DNA of 64,000 nt. It comes from Roseiarcus sp963809245. Lineage in GTDB: Bacteria; Pseudomonadota; Alphaproteobacteria; Rhizobiales; Beijerinckiaceae. Location: NCBI GenBank assembly GCA_963809245.1, contig CAWEIU010000001.1, forward strand, positions 62,001 through 126,000, in the 5' to 3' direction. The notes under the pieces are model-generated. The model saw nothing but the letters and a program-made list of their open reading frames with translations. It had not been told where the DNA came from and did not search any database. Shown piece after piece: positions 27,548-36,776 of the stretch; positions within the stretch are counted from its first letter, which is position 1; each line of letters begins with the position of its first letter. A program made the position numbers and the translations under genes.

Positions 27548-28159
27548 ATGAGCGATATCGACAAGGTCCCGGTGCGGCCCGAGCCGCCGATCCGCCAGAC
27601 CGCCAGCCCGACCCCAGGCAATGGCGCCTCCGGCTGGCCGCGTACCCTCGCGATGACCGGCGTCCTCGCCTGCGGCGTCGCGCTCGGCGCCGGCGGCTTG
27701 GCGTTCGCCGCCGGGGTGGACAATTGGAGCGCGATGCATGGCCAGCGCCTTGCGTTCATACAGCGCGCCGTCGTCCACGCGCTCGATTCGGTCGGCGCCA
27801 GCTCCGAGCAGGAGGCCAAGGTGCACGACATCATCGCCTCCAAGTTCGAGGACATCGCGCCCAAGCCCGGCGATCACGAGGCGCTGCGCAAGCAGGCGCT
27901 GGAGATGCTCGCCGCGCCGACCATCGATCGCGCCGCCGTCGAGCGGCTGCGGCTCGACGCCGTCGCGATCTTCGATGAGAAGTCGAAGGCGATCGTCGGC
28001 GGCATGCTCGACGTCGCCGACCAGCTCACGCCCCAGCAGCGCGCCCAGCTCGCCAACCAGCTTGCGGACGCCGTCCGACGCGGCCCGGGCGGTTGGGGAG
28101 AACGTCGCCATGGCCCCGACATCGGCGGGGATCATGACAGCGGTCCCGGCAAGGACTAA
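27548..28159 (+). CDS. Spy/CpxP-like periplasmic stress protein
   Basis: A 203-residue protein with an N-terminal Pro-rich cytoplasmic stretch, one membrane segment (residues 34-56, TLAMTGVLACGVALGAGGLA) and a helical periplasmic domain. This ends in LTPQQRAQL, the LTxxQ signature of the CpxP/Spy/heavy-metal-sensor group. A Gly/His-rich tail follows. Its gene is 10 bp upstream of an OmpR-type regulator and a histidine kinase. As in Cpx- or Cnr-type systems, it may sense envelope or metal stress and restrain the kinase. That role is inferred from context. Confidence 0.77.
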   Translation: MSDIDKVPVRPEPPIRQTASPTPGNGASGWPRTLAMTGVLACGVALGAGGLAFAAGVDNWSAMHGQRLAFIQRAVVHALDSVGASSEQEAKVHDIIASKFEDIAPKPGDHEALRKQALEMLAAPTIDRAAVERLRLDAVAIFDEKSKAIVGGMLDVADQLTPQQRAQLANQLADAVRRGPGGWGERRHGPDIGGDHDSGPGKD

Positions 28160-28169
28160 CACGGGCGTC

Positions 28170-28874
28170 ATGGCGGAGCGGCTTCTCATCATCGACGACG
28201 ATGCAAGGTTGGCCGCCATGGTGTCGGACTATCTGACTGTGGCCGGTTTTCTCGTCGACAGACGATTGACCGGCCACGACGGCCTCGCCGCGCTCGACAG
28301 CGGCGCGTTCGACGCCGTCATCCTCGACGTGATGCTGCCCGACATCGACGGATTCGAGGTGTGCCGGCGCATCCGCGCACGCGCCCAGACGCCGATCCTG
28401 ATGCTGACTGCGCGCGGCGAAGAGATGGACCGCATCGTAGGCCTCGAGATCGGCGCCGACGACTATCTCCCAAAACCCTTCAGCCCGCGCGAGCTGCAAG
28501 CCCGCCTGCGCGCGATCCTTCGACGCGGCCGCGTCGCCGCGCACACCAAGGGCGTCGCCGCGCTGCGCTTCGGCCGCCTGCAAATCGACCGCGAATCGCG
28601 CATGGTGCGCGTCGACGGCGAGGAACGAGTCCTCACGAGCTACCAGTTCGATCTGCTCGCCGTCCTCGCCGAGAACGCCGGGCGGGTGCTCAACCGCGAG
28701 CGGCTGATGGATCTCGTCAAGGGCGAGGAGCTCGAAGTCTTCGATCGCTCGATCGACGTCCATATCTCTCGCATCCGTTCGGCGATCGAGGACGATCCCA
28801 AGCACCCCCGCCGCATCCTCACGGTGCGCGGCGCCGGTTACGTCTTTGCCAAGAGGCAGGACGGCGAATTGTGA
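28170..28874 (+). CDS. OmpR-family response regulator
   Basis: A 234-residue two-component regulator. The receiver domain (1-120) has acidic pair Asp10/Asp11, phospho-acceptor Asp53 in AVILDVMLPDIDG, and the conserved Lys in DYLPKPFSP. The C-terminal winged helix includes RVDGEERVLTSYQFDLL and RILTVRGAGYVFAK. It resembles CpxR/OmpR regulators. ATG 28170 follows the Spy-like gene by 10 bp, and its TGA overlaps the kinase GTG start (GTGA). Confidence 0.95.
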   Translation: MAERLLIIDDDARLAAMVSDYLTVAGFLVDRRLTGHDGLAALDSGAFDAVILDVMLPDIDGFEVCRRIRARAQTPILMLTARGEEMDRIVGLEIGADDYLPKPFSPRELQARLRAILRRGRVAAHTKGVAALRFGRLQIDRESRMVRVDGEERVLTSYQFDLLAVLAENAGRVLNRERLMDLVKGEELEVFDRSIDVHISRIRSAIEDDPKHPRRILTVRGAGYVFAKRQDGEL

Positions 28875-30142
28875 TCGTCGTGCGCCGTCGGCTGTTCTGG
28901 AAGGTCTATCTGACGCTGCTGGCGAGCCTCGTCGCGGCCGCGTTTCTGATTAGCGGGTTTTGGACTTTGATCGGGGAGGGGCCGCGCGAGCGCTTGGGCT
29001 CTTTTCACGTCCGGCTTAGCGACTGGAACATTCCCGCCCATGACGACTATCCTGGAGAGGTCGCCGCCGCGATCGCGCGCCTCGACGAGGCGATCGGCGC
29101 CGACATATCGGTTTATCGCGCAGACGGAACGCTGATCGCCTTGCGCGGCGCTCCGGTGGCGCTTGAGCCGGAAACCCGCGAACGCGTTGACGCGCGCGCG
29201 CCGATCGTCCGCGTCGACCTTCCCGATGGCCGCGCTGTCGTGGCCCGGCTGCGTTCTCGCGTGCCCAACCCTAGGCTGCGCATTCTCTGGATCGTGCTCG
29301 TTGTCGCGGGCGGCGTCGGGCTCGCCGCCTTTCCGATCACGGCGCGGCTTACCCGCAGGCTGGAGGATCTGCGCTCCGGCGTCGAGCGCTGGGGTGCGGG
29401 CGAACTCGCCTCGCGGCTCGACGATACCGGCCACGACGAAGTCGCGGTGGTCGCGCGCAGCTTCAACGCCGCCGCCGGCCGCGTCGAGGAACTGCTGACT
29501 TCGCAGAAGGCGCTGCTCGCCAACGCCAGCCATGAATTGCGCTCGCCGCTGGCGCGCCTCCGCATGGCGATCGAACTGTGGTTCGCTCATCCGGGGCCGG
29601 ACATGCATCAGGAGATCGTGCGCAATCTCGCGGAGAGCGATCAACTGGTCGAAGAGATTCTACTCGCCAGTCGGCTTGATCATCCCGGGCCGGCAGGGGC
29701 GCGCGCCCCGGTCGATCTCGTCGGCTTGGCGGCCGAGGAGGCGGCGCGCTTTTCGGCTGGCGTCGCCTCGGTGTGCGCCCCCGACGGCATGGTGGAGATC
29801 GAGGGCGATGCGACGCTGCTGCGGCGGCTGATCCGCAATCTCTTGGAGAACGCCGCCAAGCACGGCCGGCCGCCGATCCGCATCGTTATCACCCGTCATC
29901 AGAACGCGGCGCGCATCGTCGTCGCCGACCGCGGCGAAGGGATTCCTGCGGGGGAGCGCGAGCGGGTGTTCGAGCCGTTTTACCGGCCTGCGGGACGGGC
30001 GGAATCCTCCGGCGGTTGGGGGCTCGGCCTGTCGCTGGTGCGCCAGATCGCCAAGCGCCACGGCGGCGTGGCGTTTTGTGAAGCGGAGCTGGAAGGCGGC
30101 AGCCGCTTCGTCGTCGATCTCGCCCTCGGTTCCGGGGTTTGA
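28871..30142 (+). CDS. Sensor histidine kinase
   Basis: A 423-residue inner-membrane kinase. Membrane helices lie at about residues 6-28 and 136-156, flanking a periplasmic sensor of roughly 105 residues. A HAMP domain follows. The H-box is LLANASHELRSPLARLRM, the N-box LLRRLIRNLLENAAKHG, and the G-boxes are ADRGEGIP and GGWGLGLSLV. The GTG start overlaps the regulator stop, so expression is coupled. With the Spy-like protein and the regulator it forms a three-gene envelope-stress unit. Confidence 0.94.
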   Translation: MIVVRRRLFWKVYLTLLASLVAAAFLISGFWTLIGEGPRERLGSFHVRLSDWNIPAHDDYPGEVAAAIARLDEAIGADISVYRADGTLIALRGAPVALEPETRERVDARAPIVRVDLPDGRAVVARLRSRVPNPRLRILWIVLVVAGGVGLAAFPITARLTRRLEDLRSGVERWGAGELASRLDDTGHDEVAVVARSFNAAAGRVEELLTSQKALLANASHELRSPLARLRMAIELWFAHPGPDMHQEIVRNLAESDQLVEEILLASRLDHPGPAGARAPVDLVGLAAEEAARFSAGVASVCAPDGMVEIEGDATLLRRLIRNLLENAAKHGRPPIRIVITRHQNAARIVVADRGEGIPAGERERVFEPFYRPAGRAESSGGWGLGLSLVRQIAKRHGGVAFCEAELEGGSRFVVDLALGSGV

Positions 30143-30284
30143 GGGACGACTGCGTTCGGCTTCGAACAATCCGAGCGTCAATGAAGGCGAACACCGGGCG
30201 AACGGGCCTTGAAATTGCGCCTTTCGCAATTAGCTCGTTGCTTAAAGACGTTATCCAACGTCGCTTCGTATACGGAGGTTCGCC

Positions 30285-30656
30285 ATGTCAATGGAAGCTT
30301 CTTGGCGCGGGGGCGGCCGGAACGTTCAGGACTGGATCAGCCTGCTCTGCGCCGTGGTGCTGTTTTTCTCGCCTTGGCTGTTTGGGTTTTCGGCCGAAGA
30401 GACGGCCAGCCGGACAGCATGGATAAGCGGCATCGTGATCGCCGTCATCTCCATCGCCGCGATCGTGCAATTCGCGGAATGGGAGGAATGGGTGGCGATG
30501 ATCCTCGGCCTATGGCTGATCGTCGCGCCCTGGATCGTCGGCTTCTCCGCGGTGAGCCATGCAGTCGCGAGTTTCGTCGTGCTCGGCGTGATCATCGCAT
30601 TGGCGTCGATATCGGAACTCTGGCAGGTGCATCACCCCGCGGCGACGGTGCGTTAG
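30285..30656 (+). CDS. SPW-repeat membrane protein
   Basis: A 123-residue inner-membrane protein with two SPW repeats, FFSPWLFGFS and IVAPWIVGFS, each within a pair of hydrophobic helices. Four membrane segments are likely. The family has no established biochemical role. ATG 30285 follows a good ribosome binding site (acggagg). It lies 142 bp after the kinase gene on the same strand and could be a member of its regulon. Confidence 0.83.
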   Translation: MSMEASWRGGGRNVQDWISLLCAVVLFFSPWLFGFSAEETASRTAWISGIVIAVISIAAIVQFAEWEEWVAMILGLWLIVAPWIVGFSAVSHAVASFVVLGVIIALASISELWQVHHPAATVR

Positions 30657-30684
30657 CGCCGTTCGCTGTCCGGTGGAACGCTAA

Positions 30685-30734
30685 CCCCTTCTCCCCTTGC
30701 GGGAGAAGGTGGCGCGAAGCGCCGGATGAGGGGT
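30685..30734. repeat. Rhizobiales-type palindromic intergenic element, single copy
   Basis: Consecutive stems ccttctcccc ... gggagaagg and ggcgcgaagcgcc, followed by ggatgagggg. The same mosaic is seen at 19691-19888. It sits between the SPW gene and the convergent ftsK stop. Confidence 0.72.
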
Positions 30735-30790
30735 CGCGCGCTGCGAGGCGCGCGAAGGCGTAGCAACTGCCCGCGTCTCGCTGCGCGGTG

Positions 30791-33370
30791 TTACTCTTCG
30801 TCTTCGGCGAACGGCGCGCGGTCGACGCCGTTGCCGATGAGGATCTCGCGCTTGCCCGCGTGATTGGCGGGGCCGACCACGCCTTCCTTCTCCATGCGCT
30901 CGACGAGCGAGGCGGCCTTGTTGTAGCCGACCGACAGCCGGCGCTGGATGTAGCTGGTCGACACTTTGCGGTCGCGCAGCACGATGTTGACCGCGCGATC
31001 GTAGTAGTCGCCGGCCTCCTCCGCGTCCATCGATCCCGGCGAGCCGGCGGGGGCGGCGTCTTCGTCCTCCGACGGCTCTTCCTCGGTGATCGCGGTCAGA
31101 TATTCCGGTTGGCCTTGGGTCTTCAGATGGGCGACGATCTTCTCGACTTCGTCGTCCGAGACGAAGGGGCCGTGAACGCGGCTGATGCGCCCGCCGCCGG
31201 CCATGTAGAGCATGTCGCCCTGGCCGAGGAGCTGCTCGGCGCCCTGTTCGCCGAGAATCGTGCGGCTGTCGATCTTGCTCGTCACCTGGAACGAGATGCG
31301 GGTCGGAAAGTTCGCCTTGATCGTGCCGGTGATGACGTCGACCGAGGGGCGCTGCGTCGCCATGATGAGATGAATGCCGGCGGCGCGCGCCATCTGCGCG
31401 AGGCGCTGGATCGCGCCCTCGATGTCCTTGCCCGCGACCATCATCAGGTCGGCCATTTCGTCGACGACGACCACGATGTAGGGCAGTTCGGAGAGGTCCA
31501 TCTCCTCCTGCTCGTAGATCGCCTCGCCCGTCTCGCGGTCGAAACCGGTCTGGACGGTGCGCGTCAGCGTCTCGCCGCGAGCGGCGGCTTCGGCGATGCG
31601 GGCATTGAAGCCGTCGATGTTGCGCACGCCCACCTTCGACATTTTCTTGTAGCGGTCCTCCATCTCGCGCACCGCCCATTTCAGGGCGACGACCGCTTTC
31701 TTCGGGTCGGTGACGACGGGCGTCAGCAGATGCGGGATGCCGTCGTAGACGGAGAGTTCGAGCATCTTCGGATCGACCATGATGAGCCGGCAGTGCTCGG
31801 GTTTCAGGCGATAGAGCAGGCTCAGCACCATCGTGTTGATGGCGACCGACTTGCCCGAGCCGGTGGTGCCGGCGACCAGCAGATGCGGCATGCGCGCAAG
31901 GTCGACGATGACCGGCTCGCCGCCGATCGTCTTGCCGAGCGCGATGGCGAGGCGGTGCTTGGACTTTTCGAAATCCTGGCTCGCCAGCAGTTCGCGCAGG
32001 TACACCGTCTCGCGCCGCTGATTCGGCAGTTCGATGCCGATCGCGTTGCGTCCCTGCACCACTGCGACGCGCGCCGAGATCGCCGACATCGAGCGGGCGA
32101 TGTCGTCGGCGAGGCCGATGACGCGCGACGACTTGATGCCCGGAGCGGGCTCGAGCTCGTAAAGCGTGACGACCGGGCCCGGGCGCACATTGATGATTTC
32201 GCCCTTGACGCCGAAATCGTCGAGCACGCCCTCGAGCAGGCGCGCGTTCTGCTCGAGCGCGTCCTCGGAAATCTTGGTCGCGGCGCCTTTCTTGGGCTCG
32301 GCCAGCATGGCGAGCGGCGGCAACTGATAGGCGCCGCGGTCGAGCAGCGAGAGCTGCGTTTCGTTGGCGGCGCGACGGCCCGTCTTGAGCGCGCCGGCCG
32401 GCTGCGCGACGCGCGAGGCGGCCGGCGCCGCCGGCGAGGCGGCCGGGGCTGGAGCCGCCGCGGCGGGCGCGGCGGCCTGCGCCGGACGGCTCATTGGCGG
32501 CTCCGCGCGCCGATCCGCCCCGGGCTCGAAGAGCGAGGGAGCGGCGGAGAAATCGCCGGGTTCGCCGCCGAGCCAGGGCGCGCGGGCGGCAGGGCCGGGG
32601 GCCGCGACGCTCTTCGGCTTGCGCGCGAAGAGGCGGCGCACGGCGCTCTTGAGGCTCAAGGTGGTATGGATCAGCGCGCCCAGCGAGACGAGCCCGAAGC
32701 CGGGTTCGCCGTCGGCGTCCTCGTCGTCGCTGTCGTAGCGCTCGGGGGCGCGGCGCGGCGGCGCGCGCTCGGCGGGAGGCGCAGCCTCCTCGTCGGTCTC
32801 GACGCCGGGCATCAGGTGATAGCCCGCCGCCGCGGTCATGGTGAGAATAGCGGCCGCGGCCAGGGCGAAGCCAAACACCGTCAAGCCCAGCGCGGAGCCC
32901 GCGAGCAGGTGGCGCGGCGCCCAAAGGACGGCGTCGCCGACCACCCCGCCGAGGCCAGTCGGCAGCGGCCAGCTCGCCGTCGCCGGCAGCATCGAGGCGC
33001 AGCCGGCGGACACGATCCAGCCGACGAGCCACAGCACGAGCTTGTTGCGCACCCGTTCGAGGCGCTTGTGGGAGACGAGACGCCAGCCCCAGAAGGCCGG
33101 CGGAACAAGCGCGACGGCGCAGGCGAGACCGAAGAACTGCATCGCGATGTCGGCGACGATCGCGCCCGGACGGCCGAGAAGATTGTGGATCGGCGTCGAG
33201 GTGGCGTGGTTGAGGCTGGGGTCCGCGACCGACCACGTCAGCAGCGCCGCCGCCGCCGCGCCGACGGCGGCGAGCGTGCCGAGACCGATCAGTTCGGCGA
33301 TCCGCCGCTTGGGCGCCTCGCGCAAAGTATCGGGGAGATAGTCGAGAAACGTGAATGTCGTGGTGCGCAT
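30791..33370 (-). CDS. ftsK: DNA translocase FtsK
   Basis: An 859-residue septal DNA pump for chromosome-dimer resolution and segregation. Four to five N-terminal membrane segments (residues 20-185) are followed by a Pro/Ala-rich linker and the motor domain. Walker A is GTTGSGKSVAINTM, Walker B YIVVVVDEMADLMM, and the C-terminal gamma winged helix STSYIQRRLSVGYNKAA recognises KOPS sites. Length is typical for alphaproteobacterial FtsK. A degenerate TTAG-N7-TTAA box lies 66 bp upstream of the start. Its usual partner lolA is displaced by a 4.7-kb insert. Confidence 0.96.
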   Translation of the reverse strand: MRTTTFTFLDYLPDTLREAPKRRIAELIGLGTLAAVGAAAAALLTWSVADPSLNHATSTPIHNLLGRPGAIVADIAMQFFGLACAVALVPPAFWGWRLVSHKRLERVRNKLVLWLVGWIVSAGCASMLPATASWPLPTGLGGVVGDAVLWAPRHLLAGSALGLTVFGFALAAAAILTMTAAAGYHLMPGVETDEEAAPPAERAPPRRAPERYDSDDEDADGEPGFGLVSLGALIHTTLSLKSAVRRLFARKPKSVAAPGPAARAPWLGGEPGDFSAAPSLFEPGADRRAEPPMSRPAQAAAPAAAAPAPAASPAAPAASRVAQPAGALKTGRRAANETQLSLLDRGAYQLPPLAMLAEPKKGAATKISEDALEQNARLLEGVLDDFGVKGEIINVRPGPVVTLYELEPAPGIKSSRVIGLADDIARSMSAISARVAVVQGRNAIGIELPNQRRETVYLRELLASQDFEKSKHRLAIALGKTIGGEPVIVDLARMPHLLVAGTTGSGKSVAINTMVLSLLYRLKPEHCRLIMVDPKMLELSVYDGIPHLLTPVVTDPKKAVVALKWAVREMEDRYKKMSKVGVRNIDGFNARIAEAAARGETLTRTVQTGFDRETGEAIYEQEEMDLSELPYIVVVVDEMADLMMVAGKDIEGAIQRLAQMARAAGIHLIMATQRPSVDVITGTIKANFPTRISFQVTSKIDSRTILGEQGAEQLLGQGDMLYMAGGGRISRVHGPFVSDDEVEKIVAHLKTQGQPEYLTAITEEEPSEDEDAAPAGSPGSMDAEEAGDYYDRAVNIVLRDRKVSTSYIQRRLSVGYNKAASLVERMEKEGVVGPANHAGKREILIGNGVDRAPFAEDEE

Positions 33371-33436
33371 GGAATCGGTTGCTCAGCCCGAAGCTGCGGC
33401 GTTCCACGCCGCTCGCGGCAGGCTAGGCGGCGCGAG

Positions 33437-33451
33437 TTAATAGCCGCCTAA
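33437..33451 (-). promoter_or_regulatory. Degenerate CtrA-like box upstream of ftsK
   Basis: On the minus strand it reads TTAG-N7-TTAA (gcggcta spacer), one base from the CtrA consensus TTAA-N7-TTAA, with a further TTAA just upstream. It is 66 bp from the ftsK start. Spacing supports the call; single-site chance occurrence cannot be excluded. Confidence 0.32.
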
Positions 33452-33483
33452 CCTTAACGAGGCCGAACCGTCGCGCCTGTGGG

Positions 33484-33512
33484 CAAAAAGAAGGGCGCCC
33501 GACGGGGCGCCC
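33484..33512 (-). terminator. Rho-independent terminator of amtB
   Basis: On the minus strand: stem gggcgccc, loop cgtc, stem gggcgccc, then ttctttttg. A perfect 8-bp GC stem followed by a T-rich tract, about 50 bp beyond the amtB stop codon. Confidence 0.85.
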
Positions 33513-33564
33513 GAGTTCGGGAGGAAAGAGGGACCGGCGGCGGCCGCCGCCGGCCGGTTTCGGC

Positions 33565-35069
33565 TTACTGGACGATCTCGCCGTGCAGGGCGAGATCGAG
33601 GCCGTCGCGCTCGACCTCGTCGCTGACACGCAGGCCGATTGTCACGTCGATGATTTTCAGAATGACCAGCGAGACGACCGCGTCGTAGACGACGACCGTG
33701 CCGATGCCGATCAACTGGTTGATCACCTGGCCCGGGTTGCCTTCGATGAGGCCGGAGTGGCCGCTGTACTCGTTGATCGCGAAGACGCCAGTGAGGATCG
33801 CGCCGATGATGCCGCCGACGCCGTGGACGCCGAAGCAGTCGAGCGCGTCGTCATAGCCGAAGGCGTGCTTCAGCGCGGTGGCGCCGAGGTAGCAGCCGAC
33901 GCCGCAGGCGACGCCGATGACCATCGAGCCGATCGGGCCGACGTAGCCGGAGGCCGGCGTGATCGCGACGAGGCCGGCGACCGCGCCCGAGCAGAGGCCG
34001 ATGACGGTCGGCTTGCCGCGGTGCGCCCATTCGACGAACATCCAGGTCAGCGCCGCCACGGCGGTCGCGATCTGGGTGACGGTCATCGCCATGCCCGCCT
34101 GAACGCCCGCGCTCACCGCCGAACCGGCGTTGAAGCCGAACCAGCCGACCCACAGCAGGCCCGCGCCGATGAAGGTGAGGACCATGTTGTGGCCGGGGCC
34201 CGAGTCGCGGCGCTTGCCGAGCATGATCGCGGTGCAGAGGCCGGCGACGCCGGCGTTGATGTGAACGACCGTGCCGCCGGCGTAGTCGAGAACCACCTTC
34301 CAGCCGGTGAAGTTGCCCTTGTCGTCGACATTGGCGGTCGAGAACATGCCGTCCGGACCCCAGACCCAATGCGCGACCGGCGCGTAGACGCAGATTGCCC
34401 ACAGGCCGATGAACCACAGCATGGCCGAGAACTTCATACGCTCCGCGAAGGCGCCGGCGATCAGGGCCGGGGTGATGATCGCGAAGGTCATCTGGAAGCA
34501 CATATAGACCGTCTCGGGGATCGTCGGCGCGAGGCTGTTCGGATTGCCGATGCCGCCGTTGTTCACGTCGCTGAGGATGCCCTGCAGGAAGACGCGGCTG
34601 AACCCGCCGATGAACGAGCCGCCCGAGGTGAACGAGAGGCTGTAGGTGACGACCGCATAGAGCACGGTCACCAGGCAGGTGATCGCGAAGCTGGTCATCA
34701 CCGTGTCGCCGACGTTCTTCTTGCGGACCATGCCGCCATAGAAGAGACCGAGGCCGGGAATGGTCATCATCAGGACCAGCGCCATCGAGGTCAGCATCCA
34801 CGCCGTGTCGCCCGAGTTGGGCGTGCACTTCGTCAGGACAGTCGCCGAGCAGGCGGGCGGCGCGGCGGCCGCGGGAGCGGCGGGCGCCGCAGCGGCCGGA
34901 GCGGCGGCGCGCAGGCGCCGCGGCCGGCGCAGCGTGCGGCAGGCGTCGCGGCAGCCGCGGGGGTCGGCGTCGCCTCATCCGCCCGCGACGGGGCGGGGGA
35001 GGCGAAGCCGATCAAGGCGGCGATCGCCAGCGCCGGCGCGAGGCCGGCAAAAATCCTAATCAATTTCAT
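33565..35069 (-). CDS. amtB: Ammonium transporter AmtB (two frameshifts in the linker)
   Basis: An inner-membrane ammonium channel. Residues 1-31 form a signal peptide (MKLIRIFAGLAPALAIAALI, cleaved near SRA|DEA). An Ala/Pro-rich linker follows, then CTPNSGDTAWMLTSMALVLM and the Amt core (GLGLFYGGMVRKKN, DYAGGTVVHINAGVAGL, with the twin-His positions retained in VVHIN and CFGVHGVGG). The signal peptide and the core lie in different frames. Removing one base near 34934 and one near 34909 joins them as a smooth Ala/Pro linker and gives about 500 residues. An internal ATG at 34797 begins the intact core frame. Operon with glnK. Confidence 0.93.
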
Positions 35070-35105
35070 TGTTCGAGACTCCAGAAATGGAAAGAAAGGC
35101 CCGCC

Positions 35106-35444
35106 TCAGAGAGCGTCCTGGTCCTTTTCGCCCGTGCGAATTCGGACCGCCGACTCGAGGCTGTAGACGAAGATTTTTCCGTCGCCGATCTGGCCGGTGC
35201 GCGCCGCCGCCACGATCGCGTCGATGACCTTGTCTACGAGATCGCTGCTCACCGCGACCTCGATCTTCAGCTTCGGCAGAAAGCTGACTGCGTATTCGGC
35301 GCCGCGATAGATCTCCGTATGGCCCTTCTGCCGGCCATAGCCCTTCACTTCCGTCACTGTCAGGCCGTGCACCCCGATGGAGGTCAGCGCGTCGCGCACC
35401 TCCTCGAGCTTGAACGGCTTGATGACCGCCATGACAATTTTCAT
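35106..35444 (-). CDS. glnK: PII signal-transduction protein GlnK
   Basis: A 112-residue PII protein that reports nitrogen and 2-oxoglutarate status and blocks AmtB when nitrogen is plentiful. The T-loop KGYGRQKGHTEIYRGAEY carries Tyr51, the GlnD uridylylation site; the B-loop includes TGQIGDGKIFV. ATG 35444 (MKIVMAVIKPFK) is the family-standard start. The amtB signal peptide begins 36 bp downstream. A sigma-54 promoter lies about 108 bp upstream. Confidence 0.97.
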   Translation of the reverse strand: MKIVMAVIKPFKLEEVRDALTSIGVHGLTVTEVKGYGRQKGHTEIYRGAEYAVSFLPKLKIEVAVSSDLVDKVIDAIVAAARTGQIGDGKIFVYSLESAVRIRTGEKDQDAL

Positions 35445-35551
35445 GTGCCTCGCCCCATTTTGGAGGGCGCAACGCGCATCCCTTAAGAAACGCGTCTCCC
35501 CCTCAACCATTGCCGACCGGGCCGCCTCGCGACGCCGCTCGCACTAGCCCT

Positions 35552-35567
35552 TACAAGGGGTGTGCCA
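35552..35567 (-). promoter_or_regulatory. Sigma-54 promoter of glnK-amtB
   Basis: On the minus strand TGGCAC-acccc-TTGTA, matching the RpoN consensus TGGCAC-N5-TTGCA with one mismatch and exact -24/-12 spacing. It is 108 bp upstream of the glnK start, as expected for NtrC-dependent glnK operons. No NtrC site was identified with confidence. Confidence 0.8.
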
Positions 35568-35700
35568 CGGCCGCCGAACTGCGGTAAGATTTTGGCAATA
35601 AAGGGTTTTGTTCGAGGCGCGGGACGCGTTCGCCACGGCGGCGGCGTATAAAGAATGCATAAAGAATTCGTGGCCTAAAATACGGGCGCCCAAAAAAGCG

Positions 35701-36579
35701 TCAGTTTTGCGCCGGCGGAAGCGGGCGCACCAGGCCTTCCTGCGCGACGCTCGCAACGAGAGCGCCGGCGCGGCTGTAAAGCAGACCGCGGGTCAGACCG
35801 CGCGCGCCGTGGGCGGTCGGGCTATCCTGCACGTAGAGGAGCCACTCGTCGGCGCGGAAAGGCCGGTGGAGCCACAGCGAGTGGTCGAGGCTGGCGGCCT
35901 GGAAGCGCGCGTCGAACACGGTGCGCCCATGCGCGACGAGGGCGGTGTCGAGCAGCGTCATGTCCGAGAGATAGGCGAGGGCGGCGCGGTGCACCGAAGG
36001 GTCGTCGGGCAGCGTCCCGGCGATGCGAACCCACAGCGATTGCCTGGGTTCGCGCACGGCGCCGGGCGGCAACGGCGTGTATCGCCCAAGATCGAGCGGA
36101 CGAAATTCGATCGGCTGGATGCGCTCGAGCAGGCCCTGCAGTCGCGCTTTGGCTTTGTCGCCGAGCATCGCGATCGCCGCCATCGGATCGAGCAGCGTTT
36201 CGGGCTCGGGCGCGTCCGGCATCGGGAACTGATGGTCCAGCCCTTCCTCCTCGATATGGAAGGAGGCGGAGAGGACAAAAATGGCCTCGCCGCGCTGACG
36301 GGCGACGACGCGCCGCGTCGTGAAGCTGCGCCCGTCGCGCACCCGCTCGACCTCGAACAGGATCGGCTCGGCCGGATCGCCGCCCAAGAGGAAATAGGCG
36401 TGGAGGGAATGCGGCGCGCGCGCCTCCACGGTGCGCGAGGCGGCGACGAGCGCTTGGGCGACCACTTGGCCGCCGAAGACGCGCTGCCATCCGCTCTTCG
36501 GCGAGTGGCCAACGAACCGATCCCCTCCGATCGGCTCGATGTCGAACAAAGCGACAAGGTCGGCGGCTGTTACGGGCAT
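35701..36579 (-). CDS. tesB: Acyl-CoA thioesterase II
   Basis: A 292-residue double-hotdog thioesterase hydrolysing acyl-CoA to free acid and CoA. The first hotdog has GWQRVFGGQVVAQALVAA. The second carries the catalytic Asp region AASLDHSLWLHRPF and ends QDSPTAHGARGLTRGLLY, the TesB C-terminal signature. ATG 36579 (MPVTAADLVALFDIE) gives normal family length; the upstream extension is not protein-like. Monocistronic, divergent from the first Tad minor-pilin operon. Confidence 0.93.
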   Translation of the reverse strand: MPVTAADLVALFDIEPIGGDRFVGHSPKSGWQRVFGGQVVAQALVAASRTVEARAPHSLHAYFLLGGDPAEPILFEVERVRDGRSFTTRRVVARQRGEAIFVLSASFHIEEEGLDHQFPMPDAPEPETLLDPMAAIAMLGDKAKARLQGLLERIQPIEFRPLDLGRYTPLPPGAVREPRQSLWVRIAGTLPDDPSVHRAALAYLSDMTLLDTALVAHGRTVFDARFQAASLDHSLWLHRPFRADEWLLYVQDSPTAHGARGLTRGLLYSRAGALVASVAQEGLVRPLPPAQN

Positions 36580-36710
36580 GCAGAGTTCCGAGCGGACCGC
36601 GATCTTGTGGGGACTTTGCGCCGCCTTCGTCAACCCCTGCCGCAACTGCTCACGCCGGTTCAGCGTCGCGGGAGCTTTTGCGGGAATCCCGGTCGAATTC
36701 GAGGTTAGTC

Positions 36711-36730
36711 GTAACCCTGCCGTAATTCTT
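36711..36730 (+). promoter_or_regulatory. Shared Tad-operon motif GTAA-N7-GTAA, copy 1
   Basis: Reads gtaaccctgccgtaattctt. An almost identical block occurs at 40100-40119, and each lies exactly 66 bp from its first codon. The N7 spacing equals that of CtrA boxes, with G for T at the first base of each half. Confidence 0.55.
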
Positions 36731-36776
36731 TGCGGGCAGAGTGTATTGCTCTCGGAACCTTTCCAAAGTGCGTCGC

